Part shown: piece by piece, positions 11,454 to 22,254 of the stretch
Layout: every line of letters starts with the position of its first letter
Numbering within the stretch: the first letter of the stretch is position 1
NCBI GenBank assembly: GCA_021613535.1
Contig: CP075493.1
Coordinates: 10,974,001 to 11,038,000, forward strand
Source: Adineta vaga
Taxonomy: Eukaryota > Rotifera
Direction of reading: 5' to 3'
Length of the DNA: 64,000 nucleotides
The notes under the pieces: generated by a model
What the model was told of the DNA's origin: nothing
What the model saw: only the letters and a program-made list of their open reading frames with translations
The model's database searches: none
Program-made: the position numbers and the translations under genes

Positions 11454-13157
11454 ATGGGAAGAAAACGACGACAACAAATATGTTCAGCATTTTTGGAAGA
11501 TCTACCTAATGAATTATTTGCTGAGATATTTTCCTATTTAAATGGTATCGATGCAATATTTGCTTTTACAAAATTAAATTTTCGTTTTGAAAAACTTCTA
11601 CATAAATATTGTGAACATTTTGATTTTAAATTTATTAGTAAATTCAAATTTGATCTTGTATATCAATATAACAAAACACAACAATGGAAATCATTGCAAA
11701 TATCTGATGATGCATTTGGTCTCGTCGACTATTTCTCTGAAGTTTATACTTTCAGCATTGATTTTTCTCTATTAAAATCATTGACTATTATTAATCTAAA
11801 TTTACGAAAATCGTATTCAATTTTAACGCAAATTTCTTCTCTACAAAATCTTGTTTCATTAACAATTAAATCTCAATGTGGTGAACTAATGCCTCCATTG
11901 CATCTTCCAAATTTAAAAAGATTTGTACTTAGTTCTTGTTCATATATTGATTGGATCAAAGTAAATTTTTGAAAAACTCTTCAACAAATACATCACTTTC
12001 TTTCTTAGGATTTTACACAACTTCAAACAATGGAACATATGATTTCAAATTGTCATTGGTTTCATAATGATCTAATATGGCCATCAACATTAACACATTT
12101 TAAACTTATCTTTGAGTTTTCTATAGACTGGAATAGTGTACAACGTTCTCTCGTTCGTTTAGTTTTATTAAATACACTTGAAATCTATCAAAAACTAAGA
12201 GGAAATGATCCACCCAATGGTCAAATATGGGGAAATCTAATTCGTTCATCCTTACCATTATTAAAAACATTCAAATTTTACTTTCAATTCTGTCACTGTG
12301 TCCATTTACCCAACTCAATAGAAGAAATTATCGCATCATTTTCGACTTCATTCTATACATTGGAGAAGAAATGGTTTATTCGTTGTGATACATCTCAATA
12401 CTATTATGCACTTCTCTACTCTCTTCCCTTTCCATTTGAAATGCTTACAGTTTTACAAGGTTCAAACATTCGATCGATTACAACTTTACCGAATGATATA
12501 ACTTATTCGAATATATTTTCAAATATTAAAACACTTCAAATTTGGTATCAAACATCCGAACCGAATGATGATTTTCAAAGAAACAACATCGTTAATTTAT
12601 TAATTGCTAATGATTTTCCTGCAATAAAATGGATGCATGTATTAAATAATCTACAACATTTAGAAATGGACTATCCTCTAACAATGTCTCCAAACAATTT
12701 TCTTTATTTACTGGAAAATGCACCACATTTATGTTCATTAGTAACAGGACAACGAATTTTAGAATTAGCAACAGAACATTGGAGAAATATTTCAATATGT
12801 AATCAATTGTCTCAAAAGATTGTCTCATTAAAATTTTCTGGAAGATATGGAACATTAGAATGTATACGTCACAATGTAATCCCGAAAATTAGTGAAATAT
12901 TTTCTTCAAGATGTCAACATTTATCGTTATCTGTTCCACAATTATCAGTTAGTATTATTTATTTGATATTGAATATGTCTCAACTTCAAAGTTTACATAT
13001 TGCTCTATCGGATCAAACAAATCCGATCATTGATATAACATGGCTAGAAAAACAACAAACAATATTCAACAATTCAAACTGTATGATTTTTAGTGATAAT
13101 GTCAATGTTCATTTTTGGTTAGGAAAGCGTCCATCACACAAAAAAGCATTTCGTTAA
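11454..13157 (+). CDS. F-box/LRR-type protein, intact
   Basis: Exons are 11454-11960 and 12009-13157 with a 48-bp intron (gtaaat...cttag, phase 0). The start ATG 11454 precedes MGRKRRQ and the F-box-like segment FLEDLPNELFAEIFSYLNGID (about residues 10-32, with LPNEL...IFSYL). Leucine-rich, irregular repeats follow to the C-terminus (551 residues in all). In general F-box proteins bind Skp1 and recruit substrates to SCF ubiquitin ligases; the LRR part would select the target. No lesion is seen, in contrast to the F-box pseudogene at 1571-4950. Confidence 0.8.
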
Positions 13158-13315
13158 AGTAGTATGACGTCATGTCAAGTTTTTAGTACTAAAAGATATA
13201 AGAAAAAAAAACATGAAATCTAACAATCTATATAGCTATTCAGCTAGCATGCGCTAGTTGATAATAAAAATGAAGTAAAAAAGATCATCATAATAGATGT
13301 TCGAGTATAATTGGA

Positions 13316-13717
13316 TTATTCTGCAAACCATAATTTAGATTTTAATGTTTCTAATTGATTTACAGAAAGTAATTCTTCAAAAGGTACTAAATCCATGAAC
13401 CATTTCTGATATTCTGGTGGACAATCATCATTGAGAAATCCTCGGCGATGAAAGTTCTTTGTGCCCAATGTTGGTATGAGATGTATTTGTTTTGATGATA
13501 AATTTAAATCTGGATCATTGAAAAGGTCCATAAGAAATTCAGCAACTACTATGCATGATGCTTTGTGTGTTGTTGTTGTTCCAGCTATTGTACGTTTTCG
13601 AATTAGATATTTCAAATCGTTCAATGCAACATCACCATCATCAGTTGTTAAATACGGACGAGAATGAACAATATTTGTAAATAAAACAGATCCAATTAAG
13701 ATCAAGAACAAATTCAT
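13316..13717 (-). CDS. small secreted protein, 133 aa, unknown
   Basis: It starts at ATG 13717 with a clear signal peptide (LFLILIGSVLFTNIVHS, cleavage near residue 20). The mature part is about 113 residues, mostly helical, with two Cys (CIVVAEF and DDCPPEY). No introns. It converges with the F-box gene upstream on the plus strand. No family is recognised. Confidence 0.65.
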   Translation of the reverse strand: MNLFLILIGSVLFTNIVHSRPYLTTDDGDVALNDLKYLIRKRTIAGTTTTHKASCIVVAEFLMDLFNDPDLNLSSKQIHLIPTLGTKNFHRRGFLNDDCPPEYQKWFMDLVPFEELLSVNQLETLKSKLWFAE

Positions 13718-13776
13718 TGGTACTATATCGGTAGAATTTTATGTAAGTTATGATTTTTTTCTCTCTGTGTAAACGG

Positions 13777-13788
13777 TATATATATATA
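13777..13788 (-). promoter_or_regulatory. TATA-like alternating TA run upstream of the secreted-protein gene
   Basis: A 12-bp TATATATATATA lies about 60 bp upstream of the ATG at 13717 and is followed by a GA run. It could act as a TATA box or merely be a microsatellite. Confidence 0.35.
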
Positions 13789-14474
13789 GAGAGAGAACGA
13801 TGCACATATGATATTAAAGTCGATTCGTATTCATGTTCTTTGTATTATGAAGGTCACTATTTGTATAAGAATATGTACATAGATGAATTCAATTGTGAAT
13901 GAATACGATAATCATTCGTCAAGCTAGAGGATATATATTATTATCAGATCTATCAGACATTAATACGAGCAACAGAATGAAAAGAGAAAATAATTTGATG
14001 GATGTAATGAGAGTGTGTGATGTCTTTTCGTTACAACAAATTCATCGTATATGTATACTATTCGTATAAAAAATAAAACCATATTTATCCGTTCATATAA
14101 ATTATAGTGAGAAGTTAGTTTGAAATTGTATTTTATAAGTCATGTCATTTGGTATAATTTTCTTCAGAAAATGTCTCCTTATTCATATAAAAATCCAGAT
14201 TCTATATTATGATTTTACTTTTGTACTTACTGGAAAAGTAAAAGAATCTGGGTTAAGTTTTGATTCAAAATTAATTAGAAAAATATAATCATATCTAGAA
14301 ATGAAAGGGATATATCTGTCTTAGAAGCCAATTAGTTTATGAGTATTCAGAATTAAAGATGAATCGAAGAAAATCATAGAATGACTTTAATTTCCTGAAC
14401 TTATTCTTCATTCATCTTCATCGAACAAAGTTCTTTTCCCAAAACATCTTGTAAAGATTAGCTTTCGTTCTTCT
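13789..14474. other. intergenic, no gene seen
   Basis: A+T-rich spacer between divergently transcribed genes (secreted protein, minus; GPCR, plus). No coding frame is supported. Confidence 0.5.
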
Positions 14475-15528
14475 ATGGATACTACGGTCAAAGAAATAAA
14501 TAGAATAGCAACAATAACATTCTATGCTCTGTCGATAATCAATTTTGTCTTGGGTATAGTTGGTCTAACATTCAATTTACTTATCTTCACTCGACCTGCT
14601 CTACGTCGTCAACCATGTTCACTCTATTTTTTCTCATCATCATGTTATAATTATCTCGTCATATTATTGGTCATACCAATACGTCTTCTTGCAAACAATT
14701 ATAATATAGAAATGGTCAATTACAATCTTAGTTATTGTAAAATTCAAACCTTTTCTATTTTTGCCATACGTACCATATCTTGTTGGTTGATTACCTTAGC
14801 GACAGTAGATCGTTATTTGCATAGTTCATCAAATGCTTCTCTTCGTCAAATAAGTTCATTAAGAATAACGAAATGGGCAATCGGAGTTACTAGTATTACC
14901 ATTTTTATTCTCTATTGTCATATGATTGTATATTTTGAAATACGATATACACTGAATCGTTTTGGTATTATTGTGCCATCATGCAATGCTCAAAGTGGCT
15001 TTTATCGAACATTCAGTAGCTTCTGGTATATGGTTTTCTATTCACTATTTCCTTCATTTGTTATGCTTATTTTTGGTTATCTAACCATAAGAAATGTACA
15101 TCAACGTACTCGAATTATTCCAAGAGTTGCTAGGAATAATCAAGGTCTAAAACGCACAGACACTGTACTCTTGCGTATGTTAGCTGCACATAATGGTCAT
15201 CATCATTTGTACGATACCATTCTCAGTCTATCGCCTATACGGATCTTTTACGACACATTTTATCAAAGATACGTATCGATTGGCACAAGAAAATCTGACT
15301 TTTCAAATCGTTGGTGGACTAACTTATTTTGTACATTCAAGTAGTTTCTACATGCATACTCTATCGGGCACCATTTTTCGTAAAGAACTTCGCCGGCTCA
15401 TTAGATATGGTATTGAACGACAGAATGAAGTTCATATTCAAAGAAATGTACTTCGAATACAACCAACATCAGTTTTACAAAAAGAAAGTCATCGTAAACG
15501 AGTTACTAACAATACCAGAGAAGATTGA
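14475..15528 (+). pseudogene. rhodopsin-class GPCR (peptide-receptor-like) with a frameshift before TM6
   Basis: ATG 14475 opens a frame with TM1 (ALSIINFVLGIVGLTFNLLIF), TM2, TM3 ending in the DRY motif (TVDRYLH), TM4 and TM5, then the third intracellular loop (RTDTVLLRMLAA). At about 15188 the frame changes: TM6 (VIIICTIPFSVYRLY), TM7 and the tail continue in the next frame from 15193 to 15528. A two-base loss (or one-base gain) within GCACATAATGG accounts for it, and no intron fits. TM7 lacks a clean NPxxY, as in other divergent bdelloid receptors (from memory). It is either a recent pseudogene, an allele-specific lesion or a sequence error. Confidence 0.75.
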
Positions 15529-15880
15529 ACTGTGATTGTTACCTGTTTATAATCATGACAGTTACATTCATATCGTATGTAGAGAGACGTACATGTTTTT
15601 TTAAAAGTATATTCTGGCTGATCGAATGAAATTTTCCTTGTTGTGAACCATTAATTTTATTCTTACATACAATAATAACTATATCATTATAATACAAAGT
15701 TATATTCTATGTAGATGTCGATACTATAACCTAATGAAAATATTACTATTCCTTTCATTTATAAATCTTTATTTAACTACCAGTATAGAGGCATAGAAGA
15801 ATAGAAAATGAAATTCAATAAAATTATTTCAATAAAGATAAAGTAGTAATCACATTCAAGAAAACGACCATACTATAATC
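15529..15880. other. intergenic, no gene seen
   Basis: A+T-rich spacer; presumably the promoter of the SDR gene in its last 100 bp. Confidence 0.5.
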
Positions 15881-16818
15881 ATGTCTGAAAAATATCGTGA
15901 TGTATTAGATTTACATAATAAAAATGCTGTTATTACTGGTGCTAGTAGTGGTATTGGAAAAGAAGTAGCATTAACATTAGCTAAAGAAGGGTATAATATA
16001 TTATTACAATATTCCTTCTTTGATATGTATAGTTCATTTTAGATGTAATGTTGCTTTGTTAGCTCGTACACGTGATGCACTGGAAAAATTAGCATCGGAA
16101 TGTTCAAAACATGGCGTTCAGGCACATGTAATTACATGTGATATGTCGTCAAAACAATCGATCGATGATGCATGTAAACAAATTGGTCAATTATTTCAAA
16201 ATAAATTACATATTTTAATTAATAATGCTGGTATTTTTGGTGAAAGAGTATCTTCAATAGAAGAAAAAACACCATCGGGAAAAGATGTTGTCGATATGTG
16301 GGAAGAAGTAATGATGGTAAATTTAGTTAATTTAATGCGAATAACAGGAAAATGTTTACCAATGATGAAAGAATGTAAACATGGTGCTATAATTACAATT
16401 TCATCATTAGCAGCAACAGTAAGTTTTAAATCTTTACATAATATCGAAATTAATGTATTATGCTAGATGACCGGTGGTGGTTTAGCTCAATATCATGCAA
16501 GTAAATGGGGAGTAAATGGATTTCTTGGATCAATCTATGAAGGTAAAACATGTCGATAGATGTTGCAGAGCCTTTCTATTTTGAATCTACTGTTTACTTC
16601 TAGATGTTCGTGAATTTGGTATTAAAGTTTGTTCAATTATGCCAGGTTTTGTTAACACTCCAATGCTTAGTGGAGATCAAGCAAGATTAAATCTTGACAA
16701 ATGTATTCAATCAGAAGATATTGCTGAAGGTGTTCTTTATATTTTAAGAACACCTATCAATGTTTGTCCGACAGAAATTAAATATCGTCCACAATATACA
16801 CCATATTTAAAAAATTAA
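15881..16818 (+). CDS. short-chain dehydrogenase/reductase (SDR), 258 aa
   Basis: Four exons: 15881-15990, 16043-16418, 16467-16542 and 16604-16818, with introns of 52, 48 and 61 bp, all GT...AG. The spliced frame is continuous. Visible SDR features are the Rossmann motif TGASSGIG near residue 20, NNAG in the middle, a Ser in ISSLAAT, and the catalytic YHASK (Tyr-x-x-x-Lys). The post-active-site segment PGFVNTPM is typical of classical SDRs. Length matches the classical family (about 250). It probably uses NAD(P)H; the substrate cannot be read from sequence. No signal peptide, so likely cytosolic. Confidence 0.9.
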
Positions 16819-17269
16819 AAAGATATTATTTTTAACTTATTCTTAACACTGACATTTTTTTAAGACATTGAATTTAAATAAACAAGAAACATTAGCGGAG
16901 TGAATACTATGATTATGAATTTTTATCATTGTATAGATATGTTTTGATTCTAGAGGAATTGAAGCGTCATCCTATCACTTATTTTCTCATGCTTCTCACT
17001 TCTCGTGAATCATAGAAAATTAAATTGTTTTTCCTTAACTTATTTTCACTGAACTATATTTTATAGAAGAAAAGAGAGATAATAGTTTCAAGTGAGTGTA
17101 AATATATTATGTAGATTAGACAAATAACAAAGGAATTATAACATCCACATCCATGGAATTTTGGAAATAAGTGCTTCTACAAGGGTTGACGAATTGGACA
17201 CTATGATAAGACTCTACTGAACATCTGCGAAAACATAAGGAACGAGATGATCTAGTTAAATGTATGATA
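16819..17269. other. intergenic between convergent genes
   Basis: Spacer between the SDR gene (plus) and the next gene (minus). A minus-strand frame at 17116-17514 overlaps the following gene out of frame and is a shadow. Confidence 0.5.
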
Positions 17270-18103
17270 TCATTCAAAAAGTTGTTGTTCAAATTCGCGT
17301 CGCAGTATTGCAATATATTGACACTGTAAATTGATACGTTCGGACATTTGTGTAGCAAAAAGATTAGCCAAACCAATATCACCGGAATTATAATACTGAG
17401 TATGATATTTTTGGCAGTAATCGATATTAAGATCATTTGTATTTGCACAAACTGCACGTGTCTGTACCGTGGTTCTATTTGTAATAGGGTTGTATCCACG
17501 AAGTCTGGTGCCACAAAGAGTTGTCAGGTTGTTTGCATCACCGCTATTAAAAAATAGATGGAGAAATTTAACACCAGGATGTTGAAGAATATTATTCTGA
17601 AGAAATGTTAATACTTCTGCATCATTGACGTATGGAAAAATCATCACCATAGTAAGCGAGCGATTGGGTCGATTTATTTGTTGAGCTAAGTTAGTATAAA
17701 TATTTACGATTGTAGTAATAGCAGTGAAAGGTGCTAAGTCGTTATTAGGATTGACAATATATCTAGTTCTATCGTAAACGATTATAGTGGGTTGATCATC
17801 AAATGGTCTAGGTGGTGGTTCTACTGCGCCGAACTGTAATGCCTAAAGCAAATAGAAGAAAAATACATTGTCACTATCAATAATAGTAAATATTCTTCAT
17901 GATACACATTCTTTGTCTACTAATATTCTATTTAGATAGCTGGAAACATGTACATATGTGAGGAATATTGATGACAATATTTGTTAGTGAAGTTACTCTT
18001 GAAATTACTGTTTCGCTACATGATCATCAAACTATCATTTCATAAAATCTATGATATGCGATGTATGTCATAATCATTCAAATTCACTTAGAAAACTAAC
18101 CAT
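17270..18103 (-). CDS. hypothetical intracellular protein, about 191 aa, possibly with a single-codon first exon
   Basis: The main exon is 17270-17842, opened by an acceptor-like ...CTTTAG (17843-17844). It encodes a Pro-rich start (EPPPRPFDDQPT), then alternating strand/helix segments (TMVMIFPYVNDAEVLTFLQ, VKFLHLFFNSGDAN) and a Cys-containing C-terminus ending FEQQLFE. No ATG lies at its 5' edge. The nearest good start is ATG at 18103-18101, followed immediately by a GTTAGT donor, so exon 1 may be just the Met codon, with a 258-bp intron in phase 0. Alternatively translation starts at the internal Met 17650. No known domain. Confidence 0.5.
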
Positions 18104-18322
18104 GTTGTCTATTGATTGATGTCACAAAGTGGTAGATATCGCAGAAAAGCGATCACAAACGCGTAGCCTATCTATAACGAAGAATAAATGGATGATTTTA
18201 TTGTAATAGTATAGGTTAAATGAAGTAGTCCATAACACTTAATCTTCTGAGAGATTTCATTGATTAGTGATATGTCAAAAACAATAAGAATATAACAAAA
18301 CAACTATACAGAGACTTATATA

Positions 18323-18779
18323 CAGTAGAGTGCAAAAATAATTGCCGATAAACTTGTCAAGGTTCTTCTCATAGAAATATTAGATATTGGGGTATTTTAA
18401 TGTTGTTGTATGACATCAGTACTTTACTCTAAAAATACAGTAATTATTAATACTTTCGAAGTTTGCCATTGATATCAATCAATTAAATGGTTTAGTAGAA
18501 TGATCCAACTAGATTGAGATTTGTGCTATCAGACGCTCATACAGTAGTTTCAATAATGTAATATGATCTATCGGTCAGATCATATGAAACTGATGTTTGA
18601 CTTATGAGTGATTTTTACGAAAACGCATAGCAGTCTTCAAACAATACTAGTTTCACCGAATGCATCAAAAGAGTATCTACCATTTACAAATATTCCGAGA
18701 GTAATCGCTTGAAGAAGGTAGGAAACAGTTTTACAGAAAGTATATGCACTGAAGGGTATTTTTTTTTTGCACTCTCCTG
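18323..18779. mobile_element. Tc1/mariner-like MITE, 457 bp
   Basis: Imperfect terminal inverted repeats: the left begins CAGTAGAGTGCAAAAATAAT, the right (reverse complement) begins CAGGAGAGTGCAAAAAAAAA. They are bounded by TA dinucleotides at 18321-18322 and 18780-18781, the expected TA target duplication. The CAGT(A/G)GAGTGCAAAA terminus is typical of Tc1/mariner elements. The interior has no transposase frame, so this is non-autonomous. Confidence 0.8.
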
Positions 18780-18938
18780 TATACGTACATGAGAAAGAGA
18801 TTATACAGAGAAAACTGAAATCATACTCTATTTTTCAACTTTAACATTGATGGAAATGCAATAGGATATTAGACAAGATTTAATAGTTGCATTACTGTTA
18901 AATAACCTTAAACTTCACTCGAGTTCACCATTGATAGA

Positions 18939-20132
18939 TCAATCTTTTAAGTTTTTTTCCATAATTTTGGCATAATGCTTCAATATTTTGTTGGTATCAT
19001 CTCCGAGTAATTCGTAGCATTGCTTTGATCGATCAAGAAGACGCATAATCATTTTAGGATTTTTCGATTCATTAGCAAACGCTTGAAAAGCACTCTCTCG
19101 ATAGTGTTGTCCCAATTTGTGGTATAAATGACTTATGAGATGATCTATTGAACAGACATAAGTTACATTTGAAGTGTTGACAATTTGTTCTGCTTTGCAG
19201 AAAAAAGAATAATTTAACAATTGAGAAAGTGCTAGTATTTCTGGAGTTGGTAATGTTGAAGAAACGACAATGATTGGGGTTGATATTTTTAAATTCGTTA
19301 CAGACAATATCACTTGATCATCTGATTCACATGTTATAATATGAGCAATATCAGGATCAAGATGAATCAGTTTAATCTCTTCTCCAATAGTAAATATGAT
19401 TGCTACAGAATCTCGATCTTCTTCGCTTATATGACGTTTTAATTTCTCTTCTATATCAATAGTTGAATTGGTTCGTCTAATTGACTGTTTGACTTCATTC
19501 TGTTGAGATTCAATATAATCTATTTGATCTTTGAAATCATTGTCTGCTAGTCGGGCAACACATGTCATTATTTCTTTTGCCCTACCAAAGTAAGTGAGTG
19601 CAAAGTCCGTTGATGATGGATTCTGGTTTTTAAGGTATTCACCTTTGCTTCGATAATATTGGCTTATGTCTTGTAAAAGACGAATTAGAAGATTTTTCGA
19701 CAAATCAAAACAAAGAACATCAATATCATATTTTCGGCAACGATCAATCCAATTAGCGATGCTCGAACTACAATCGCCCAAGATGTAGATTTTTTTAATA
19801 GACTTCCATGTTTCAGTCATCTGTATAAATATGTTTGTAGCACTGGAGTCCGATATGACAAAAAATATGTGGTTCGAACTTGTGTTTTCGTCAAAATAGT
19901 GGTAACATAGGTTTTTATCATCAAAAATTCGTAACTCTCCCGCTAATGTCGGTAAATGTTTCTTGATTTCACCGATTAACTCAGCGTCATCTTCAATGTA
20001 AATGTCATTCGTTTGATTTAATGTTGAGCGATCTCTATTAGTTTTCGGTGTACTGTCTAATTCGGATAGTTCAGACAAATTGAGCGACGATTTTAAGTAT
20101 ACTATTGTATAATCTACCTCAGGAATTGCCAT
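18939..20132 (-). CDS. hypothetical intracellular protein, 397 aa
   Basis: Single exon starting at ATG 20132. An acidic N-terminal leader precedes an alpha/beta region (about 60-160) with strands HIFFVISDS and IKKIYILGD and a helix ending LLIRLLQDISQYYRSKGEYL. This pattern resembles receiver-like N-terminal modules that bdelloid proteins carry ahead of ADP-ribosyltransferase or TPR domains (recollection, unverified). A second alpha/beta part follows (240-330), and the C-terminus is helical and TPR-like (YRESAFQAFANE...YELLGDDTNKILKHYAKIM). No signal peptide or membrane segment. The fusion partner domain seems to be absent. Confidence 0.65.
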   Translation of the reverse strand: MAIPEVDYTIVYLKSSLNLSELSELDSTPKTNRDRSTLNQTNDIYIEDDAELIGEIKKHLPTLAGELRIFDDKNLCYHYFDENTSSNHIFFVISDSSATNIFIQMTETWKSIKKIYILGDCSSSIANWIDRCRKYDIDVLCFDLSKNLLIRLLQDISQYYRSKGEYLKNQNPSSTDFALTYFGRAKEIMTCVARLADNDFKDQIDYIESQQNEVKQSIRRTNSTIDIEEKLKRHISEEDRDSVAIIFTIGEEIKLIHLDPDIAHIITCESDDQVILSVTNLKISTPIIVVSSTLPTPEILALSQLLNYSFFCKAEQIVNTSNVTYVCSIDHLISHLYHKLGQHYRESAFQAFANESKNPKMIMRLLDRSKQCYELLGDDTNKILKHYAKIMEKNLKD

Positions 20133-21255
20133 TTGATTTAGAATCGTTTATATTGAGGAACTATCGTAAAGAAAGTAATAACAAGGTATTATTTTATCAT
20201 CAAATAAGATTGTCAGTTTTAGCGATGTGAGTATCGATATGGGTGTGGATGATGGGCCAGTCTAAACATACACTCTTATTTTATCGGCATCTACAAGTTC
20301 AAAACATACGTGCATACCCTAGGATTTCGTAAAAGGGGTTGACTAATAAAGTACGCTTTATTGACGTGCTCATGGACTAACATAATTTTAACAAACGAGT
20401 GAGTCATTCCGTTGCATTGGAAACTTTTCGAACTTTGTTTAAGAATAGTGCTGATAAGCCTAGAATCTAGCTGATTAATGACGAGGAAGACGCACGAGTC
20501 ATGTTTTTGAACCTCTGCTTTTAACTTTACCTATTTTACAAGAACTCTAATCGCATACTTTAGTTACCTGGTGCATGCGAAAATGATTCTATGCACATTA
20601 ATTATCGTCTGTACCACACGTTAAATATCAACTGCAATTCTATTTAATTTCGTACACTATAATTCGTCCTGAGTTGTCTCATCGGGAAGAAGAATTTACT
20701 TATAAACAAGCTACATATATGTCCATGAGACTGAAAAATGGTCCTACTTGTACGAACTAAGAGTTACGACAAATACACTATATTGAAATAAAAATTGCTA
20801 TATCTTTTTCATTCCTATGTTATTTTATATGGTAGGAAGTAATCTTATTCAGCTCGAATTACTTATGCTCTATTCCTGATAAGATTTTGGCAAAATAATT
20901 TCAGTGTGTATTTTATAGAAAGAAAAAACCTTTTCTTCATCATGAATACTCACTTTGTTGGGCTTCATAAAAGTACTAATAAAACATTTTATATGCACTT
21001 TCTACCTACAGAAGCTGTGTCACTACTATTTGCTTTCTCTTCTTACGAATCAACATATTCGCTAGCATAAAAAACATTTTCTTTCGGCGAAATGAAAACA
21101 ACTCGCATCATACGACGAAGAGAAAAACAGCATCTGCAAACATTCGTCGTCGTCGTCGTGCATCGCACAGTGAAAATATACTTATTATTATAGCTCGGCA
21201 GTAGTTTACATGCATATAAAAGCGTATTCACTTCCTAATAGTATGGCGGTGCAAA

Positions 21256-21275
21256 GGTGGGTGGGTATGGGTAGG
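21256..21275 (+). other. G-rich tract, two-tetrad G-quadruplex candidate
   Basis: Three GGG runs and two GG runs are separated by 1-3 bases on the plus strand. It faces the C-rich tract at 21467-21490, and the adjoining GGTGTGAGT (21274-21282) is repeated inverted as ACTCACACC near 21440, so the pair could bound a 250-bp element. Confidence 0.5.
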
Positions 21276-21466
21276 TGTGAGTAAAGCTTCACCCAGCACG
21301 CCCTTCATGATATCCCATTGATGGTGTTTTAACCCCATCGCACAGAGGGTTGTCATTGAAATTTTTCATCTATACCACAACATATTCTACCGCGCATATC
21401 TAAGATGGAACAACTTATACTATGTACCATTCCAAATTCACTCACACCCACCTGGGTGAAATTTCA

Positions 21467-21490
21467 CCCACGTCCCCCACCCCTACCCCC
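21467..21490 (-). other. G-quadruplex motif on the minus strand
   Basis: Read on the minus strand, the tract has G runs of 5, 4, 5 and 3 with loops of 2, 1 and 4 bases, meeting the usual G3+N1-7 rule. It is striking in such an A+T-rich setting. Confidence 0.7.
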
Positions 21491-21578
21491 TATGATCTTT
21501 CTCTGTACCTAGAGAAGTACCATGGAACGTTTGGTGTCCGTAGCTATTACAGGGACTGAATTCATAGCGAACAGATAG

Positions 21579-21600
21579 ACAAACAAACAAACAAACAAAC
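21579..21600 (+). repeat. CAAA microsatellite
   Basis: About five and a half tandem copies of a 4-bp ACAA/CAAA unit. Confidence 0.9.
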
Positions 21601-22254
21601 TTTCTTCTTTATAAATGTACAGACTTACTCTCTTAGTGCACAATAAGTAGTTTTTACGTACCTCTCACAAATTGGAAAAATAAGGAAATGACGTCGTTGA
21701 CGACCAAGCATTATTTTAACATAGTAGGAAAAACAAGCATTACCAATATTTTTCTTTATTGAGTTTTATTTTTCTGTCAGAAAAGCAATGTTTCCACAAC
21801 ACCAACCATTACTGTAGCATATGAAGAAAAAGAAAAGTTTCCTGCCGAGCGTTAGAATTTTTGATGATGGAACAACATAAAGGCATGTGAGAAATGGTAA
21901 TGAAGATTAAGTCTGAAAATTCGACAGAGCTGTTCTGGAGTTCTAAGAAAGAAGATAGGAGCAACTTTTCGGATTCATACAACGACATTCAACATGAAGA
22001 TAGATAATCAATGATCGCGTTTTTTTTCTGACAATCGATAAACTACGCAGAAAAAGCGTAAGATCTCTGCTGTATGTAATCTCGAAACTTGTAATTTCGA
22101 TGATTTTATTGAGCTCTTTAACAGAATCAAGAGAAAGATGTCCGTACATCATATCACAATGAATTGATTACATCAAGCAGATAAATATCAATAAAAATTA
22201 CATTTAAGAGCAGTCCAATCTGCTTTATTTATGCAAGAAATAAACGCATAATAA

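Larger units (their letters stand above)
20133..22254. other. 2.1-kb gene-poor region with G-rich motifs and a microsatellite
   Basis: No coding frame is supported on either strand. It contains G-rich inverted segments at 21256-21290 and 21440-21490 (listed separately), a CAAA microsatellite at 21579-21600, and otherwise plain A+T-rich sequence. It lies between two minus-strand genes, so it holds the promoter of the 20132 gene and the 3' flank of the NHL gene. Confidence 0.55.

Noticed and set aside
17116-17514. 132-codon minus-strand frame
   Set aside because: Overlaps the better-supported exon 17270-17842 in another frame and has no features; shadow.
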